A stretch of 8,735 bases of DNA from Actinomycetes bacterium (GTDB taxonomy: Bacteria > Actinomycetota > Acidimicrobiia > Acidimicrobiales > Microtrichaceae), in the NCBI GenBank assembly GCA_023423215.1, contig JAFAFZ010000640.1, positions 1-8,735 of the forward strand, read 5' to 3'. A program made the translations under genes and the position numbers. The number at the start of each line of letters is the position of its first letter. Within the stretch, counting starts at the first letter, position 1. The notes beneath the pieces are model-generated. The model was not told the origin of the DNA. It did no database searches and was given only the letters and a program-made list of their open reading frames with translations. Below, in pieces: positions 7,062 to 8,735 of the stretch.

Positions 7062-8000
7062 TCATCGGGTGGTGTCGACCACTTGCGCGGCCACTCGCTT
7101 GCCCTTGCGGGCGGGACGGACGGTGAACAGGGGCACGCCGTCGACGTTCGACGTGAGCAGGGCGTCGGCGGGGTGCTCGAGGGTGAGGATGTCGCCGGCC
7201 TGCAGCGAGAGGATCTCGCGGCTGCGCATGGCGGTCGGCTCGAAGACGACCGACACCTCGACGGGCACCTCGGTGATGCGACCGGCGAGCTTCTCGGCGG
7301 TCACGGCCGCGGCCTCGGGGTCGCCGCCACGCAGGCTGGACTGCCCGTCCATCTCGGCCAGCAGGGGCTGGATCGTGGCGTACGGGTAGCAGAGCGAGAC
7401 CTCGGTCTCGAGGACGTCCGCGATCTTCAGGCGGAACGAGACGACGACGACCATGTCGCCGGGCGAGGCCAGCTGCACGAACTGCGGGTTCGACTCGAGT
7501 CCGATCACCTCGGGGTGGATGTTGGCCACCGTCTCGAAGGCGTAGGCGAGCTCCTTGAGACCACGGTCCGTGATGAGGCGGACCACGCTGGTCTCGATCT
7601 CGGAGAGGGGCCGGATCGGCGCCTGGCCGGCGCCGGTGCCGCCGAGCAGCATCTCGACGATCGCCATGGCGCCGTCGATCTGCAGGTGCAGGATGGCGGC
7701 GCCCTTCAGCGGCTCGAGCGACAGGATCGACATGTGCGTCGGGATGTCGATGTCCCGCACGTACTCGTCGTAGGTCAGCTCCTCGATCGACTCGACCGAC
7801 AGCACGCAGACCGAGCGCAGGCTCGACGACAGCATCGTCGAGAACTGGCCCGAGAACGTCTCGTGGATGATCTGGAGGCTGCGGAGCTGGTCGCGGTTGA
7901 GCTTGTTCGGTCGACGGAAGTCGAAGGTCCGGGTCCGTGCGCCACGCTCGGCGGCGCTGCGGGACGTGTTCGACGACGTGGGGGTCCCGTTGGCAGGCAC
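7062..8000 (-). CDS. fliM: Flagellar motor switch protein FliM (312 aa)
   Basis: FliM is the C-ring protein that links FliG to FliN and normally receives CheY-P. After a variable Ser/Thr-rich N-terminus comes the [20 protein letters not shown] box (26-45), which opens the middle domain. The middle domain contains LLGGTG (118-123) and RPLSEIE (130-136), standard FliM landmarks. The C-terminal SpoA domain covers about 230-305. The GTG at 8000 is the only in-frame start after the fliL stop. It has no Shine-Dalgarno but sits 7 bases after a -10-like box, which would fit leaderless translation. The N-terminal LSQ-x-EID-x-LL CheY-binding peptide seen in many bacteria is absent, and the in-frame upstream DNA does not encode it. 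The gene ends at the fliN junction. Confidence 0.96.
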   Translation of the reverse strand: MPANGTPTSSNTSRSAAERGARTRTFDFRRPNKLNRDQLRSLQIIHETFSGQFSTMLSSSLRSVCVLSVESIEELTYDEYVRDIDIPTHMSILSLEPLKGAAILHLQIDGAMAIVEMLLGGTGAGQAPIRPLSEIETSVVRLITDRGLKELAYAFETVANIHPEVIGLESNPQFVQLASPGDMVVVVSFRLKIADVLETEVSLCYPYATIQPLLAEMDGQSSLRGGDPEAAAVTAEKLAGRITEVPVEVSVVFEPTAMRSREILSLQAGDILTLEHPADALLTSNVDGVPLFTVRPARKGKRVAAQVVDTTR

Positions 8001-8006
8001 ACCCGT

Positions 8007-8034
8007 TGGTCGGAGCCGCGCTGGCGCCGATGAG
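8007..8034 (-). promoter_or_regulatory. Candidate sigma-28-type promoter for fliM
   Basis: The minus strand has CTCA (8034-8031), a 16-base spacer, and TCCGACCA (8014-8007), a partial match to the FliA-family -10 GCCGATAA (CCGA core and last A). Box identity and spacing equal those of the copy inside flhB, although the downstream half of the spacer differs. A start site about 7 bases after the -10 would fall at or next to the fliM GTG (8000), implying a leaderless message, consistent with the absent Shine-Dalgarno. This is inference from pattern only. Confidence 0.4.
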
Positions 8035-8040
8035 GCTTCG
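8023..8040 (-). repeat. 18-base direct repeat, copy B (upstream of fliM)
   Basis: Perfect second copy of CGAAGCCTCATCGGCGCC (minus strand), in the same orientation as the copy at 2166-2183. Here it is non-coding and overlaps the CTCA box of the candidate fliM promoter. Confidence 0.8.
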
Positions 8041-8126
8041 CCGAAAAATGGGCGCGCCGGTGCGGCGGAGCGGGCTCCGCGGCGTCGGCCGGTGTGCTCA
8101 GCGCCCCCGTCGGGGGTCGGGGCGGG

Positions 8127-8648
8127 TCACTGCACCACCAGCTCGGTGAGGTACACCTCGTGGAACTCCTCCTCGAAGAGCTCGTGACCGCCGTCCCGCA
8201 GCAGCGACTTGAGCTCCTCGCGCCCCTCCGGGGTGGTGAACTGCTCCGCTGGCAGGTCGGCGACCCGCTCGATCAGCAGGTCCCGGAAGCGGTTCGTGGC
8301 GCCGGACTCCTCGAACTCCTTGGCCTCGACGCCTTCGATGAGCTCCAGGGCAACACCCAACCTGAGGTAGTGGCCATCAGAGAGGTTGAGCGTCATGGCA
8401 TCCAGGGCCACGACCTCGCCCGGCAGGACCTCTTCCTCCTCGACGACCTCCTCCTCACCCGCAGGTGCGCCAGACGGCTTCATGAGGAACCCGCCGACGA
8501 CCAGCCCGACGGCGATGATGACGGCGGGGACGACGTTGGAGCGCTTGGCCTTGCCCTTCCTGCCCTGCTTCCCCTCGGGTTCGGCCGCGGCGTCGGTCGC
8601 CTCGGTCGCCTCGTCACCCGGGGCGGTGGGGGCCTCGGTGGTGCTCAT
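8127..8648 (-). CDS. fliL: Flagellar basal body-associated protein FliL (173 aa)
   Basis: FliL is a single-span inner-membrane protein that surrounds and supports the MotAB stators. The N-terminal cytoplasmic part (1-38) is Ala/Thr/Glu-rich and ends in a basic cluster (KQGRKGKAKR). One membrane helix follows (39-56). The external part begins with a very acidic stretch (EEEVVEEEE, 65-73), then the conserved domain: ALDAMTLNLSDGHYLRLGVALEL (81-103), the central helix RFRDLLIERVADL, and a C-terminal helix ending in the typical VYLTELVVQ. Length is usual. The ATG overlaps the upstream stop as ATGA and has AGAGGA 9 bases upstream. It is separated from fliM by 126 bases in the same frame. Sequence conservation is modest in this family, but topology, C-terminal pattern and position agree. 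Confidence 0.95.
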   Translation of the reverse strand: MSTTEAPTAPGDEATEATDAAAEPEGKQGRKGKAKRSNVVPAVIIAVGLVVGGFLMKPSGAPAGEEEVVEEEEVLPGEVVALDAMTLNLSDGHYLRLGVALELIEGVEAKEFEESGATNRFRDLLIERVADLPAEQFTTPEGREELKSLLRDGGHELFEEEFHEVYLTELVVQ

Positions 8649-8735
8649 CCTTCGTGGTCCTCTCGATGCGCGGCCCGCCCGGCGGCGGCCGTCGGGTCGT
8701 CCGTGTGGCCGGCGCCGGCCGTCGCGCCGCTCGCC
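8645..8735 (-). CDS. C-terminal end of the gene upstream of fliL, probably motB (partial)
   Basis: One minus-strand frame entering from the window edge ends in TGA at 8647-8645, overlapping the fliL ATG as ATGA. It encodes 29 residues, an Ala/Gly-rich hydrophilic tail ending HREDHEG. The tail has no family signature. motB is suggested only because motA-motB commonly precede fliL in actinobacterial flagellar clusters. The other two frames are open through this short stretch as well, so the frame choice rests on the ATGA overlap. Confidence 0.5.
   Translation of the reverse strand, partial: ASGATAGAGHTDDPTAAAGRAAHREDHEG
8658..8663 (-). promoter_or_regulatory. Ribosome binding site of fliL
   Basis: AGAGGA on the minus strand at 8663-8658 lies 9 bases before the fliL ATG and inside the last codons of the upstream gene. 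It supports the ATG at 8648, although the reading frame stays open further upstream. Confidence 0.6.

Larger units (their letters stand above)
8001..8126 (-). other. fliL-fliM intergenic region with hairpins, T-run and promoter-like element
   Basis: This is the largest gap between genes here (126 bases). Reading the minus strand from fliL to fliM, it holds three elements. First is a CCCCC-GAC-GGGGG hairpin (8116-8104) 10 bases after the fliL stop. Next is a GCGGAG-CCCG-CTCCGC hairpin (8080-8065), followed 16 bases later by TTTTT (8048-8044) in otherwise GC-rich DNA. Last are the 18-base repeat and the CTCA/CCGA promoter-like boxes. The order suggests partial termination after fliL and fresh initiation at fliM. 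The hairpins are small and the T-run is not adjacent to a stem, so termination is uncertain. Confidence 0.4.

Noticed and set aside
8051..8058. 8-base palindrome GGCGCGCC as an operator
   Set aside because: Short GC palindromes are frequent in DNA of this composition, and no second copy or spaced half-sites were seen.
8001..8129. fliL and fliM are in the same frame with no stop between them except the fliL TGA, suggesting a read-through fusion
   Set aside because: A 42-codon open stretch is unremarkable at this GC content. The intervening codons encode no recognisable domain, and FliL (outside) and FliM (cytoplasm) have incompatible locations.

Overview
The window is a dense, single-direction flagellar gene cluster from a GC-rich bacterium, with every gene on the minus strand. 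In transcription order (right to left in window coordinates) it reads: tail of an upstream gene (probably motB), fliL, fliM, fliN, fliO, fliP, fliQ, fliR, flhB, flhA, then the first codons of one more gene cut by the window edge. Three things suggest a flagellated actinobacterium: the high GC content, the fliL-fliM-fliN-fliO-fliP-fliQ-fliR-flhB-flhA order, and a FliM whose first conserved element is a DFRRP box. The genus cannot be fixed from this sequence. No mobile elements, CRISPR arrays, tRNA or rRNA genes were seen.

Layout. 8649-8735 holds the C-terminal codons of the upstream gene, overlapping fliL by ATGA. FliL (8127-8648) is the single-span stator-associated protein. A 126-base gap (8001-8126) separates fliL from fliM and is the largest non-coding stretch; it contains two GC-rich hairpins, a short T-run and a promoter-like element. 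FliM (7062-8000) and a long FliN/FliY-like protein (6163-7044 or 7065) make the switch complex (C-ring). FliO, FliP, FliQ and FliR (3458-6126) build the membrane export gate. FlhB (2073-3431) is the substrate-specificity switch, and FlhA (31-2076) is the large gate protein with a cytoplasmic docking domain. Most junctions are short gaps or 4-base overlaps, as expected for translational coupling.

How it works together. FliP, FliQ and FliR form the export channel, with FliO assisting FliP assembly. FlhB wraps the channel and auto-cleaves at its NPTH site to change substrate class. FlhA couples proton flow to export and receives chaperone-substrate complexes. FliM and FliN form the rotor ring that sets rotation direction. 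FliL supports the MotAB stators.

Most notable non-routine signals. (1) A perfect 18-base repeat lies just upstream of fliM and inside the 3' end of flhB. In both copies a CTCA box is followed, 17 bases later, by CCGA, resembling a flagellar sigma-28 (FliA/WhiG-type) promoter pointing along the operon. (2) FliM lacks the usual N-terminal CheY-binding peptide. (3) FliP carries an approximately 80-residue acidic extracytoplasmic insert. (4) FlhB has an approximately 105-residue Arg/Pro/Ser-rich tail. (5) FliN is about 290-300 residues, with a CheC/FliY-like N-terminal region. The core machinery itself is ordinary; no wholly new system is apparent.
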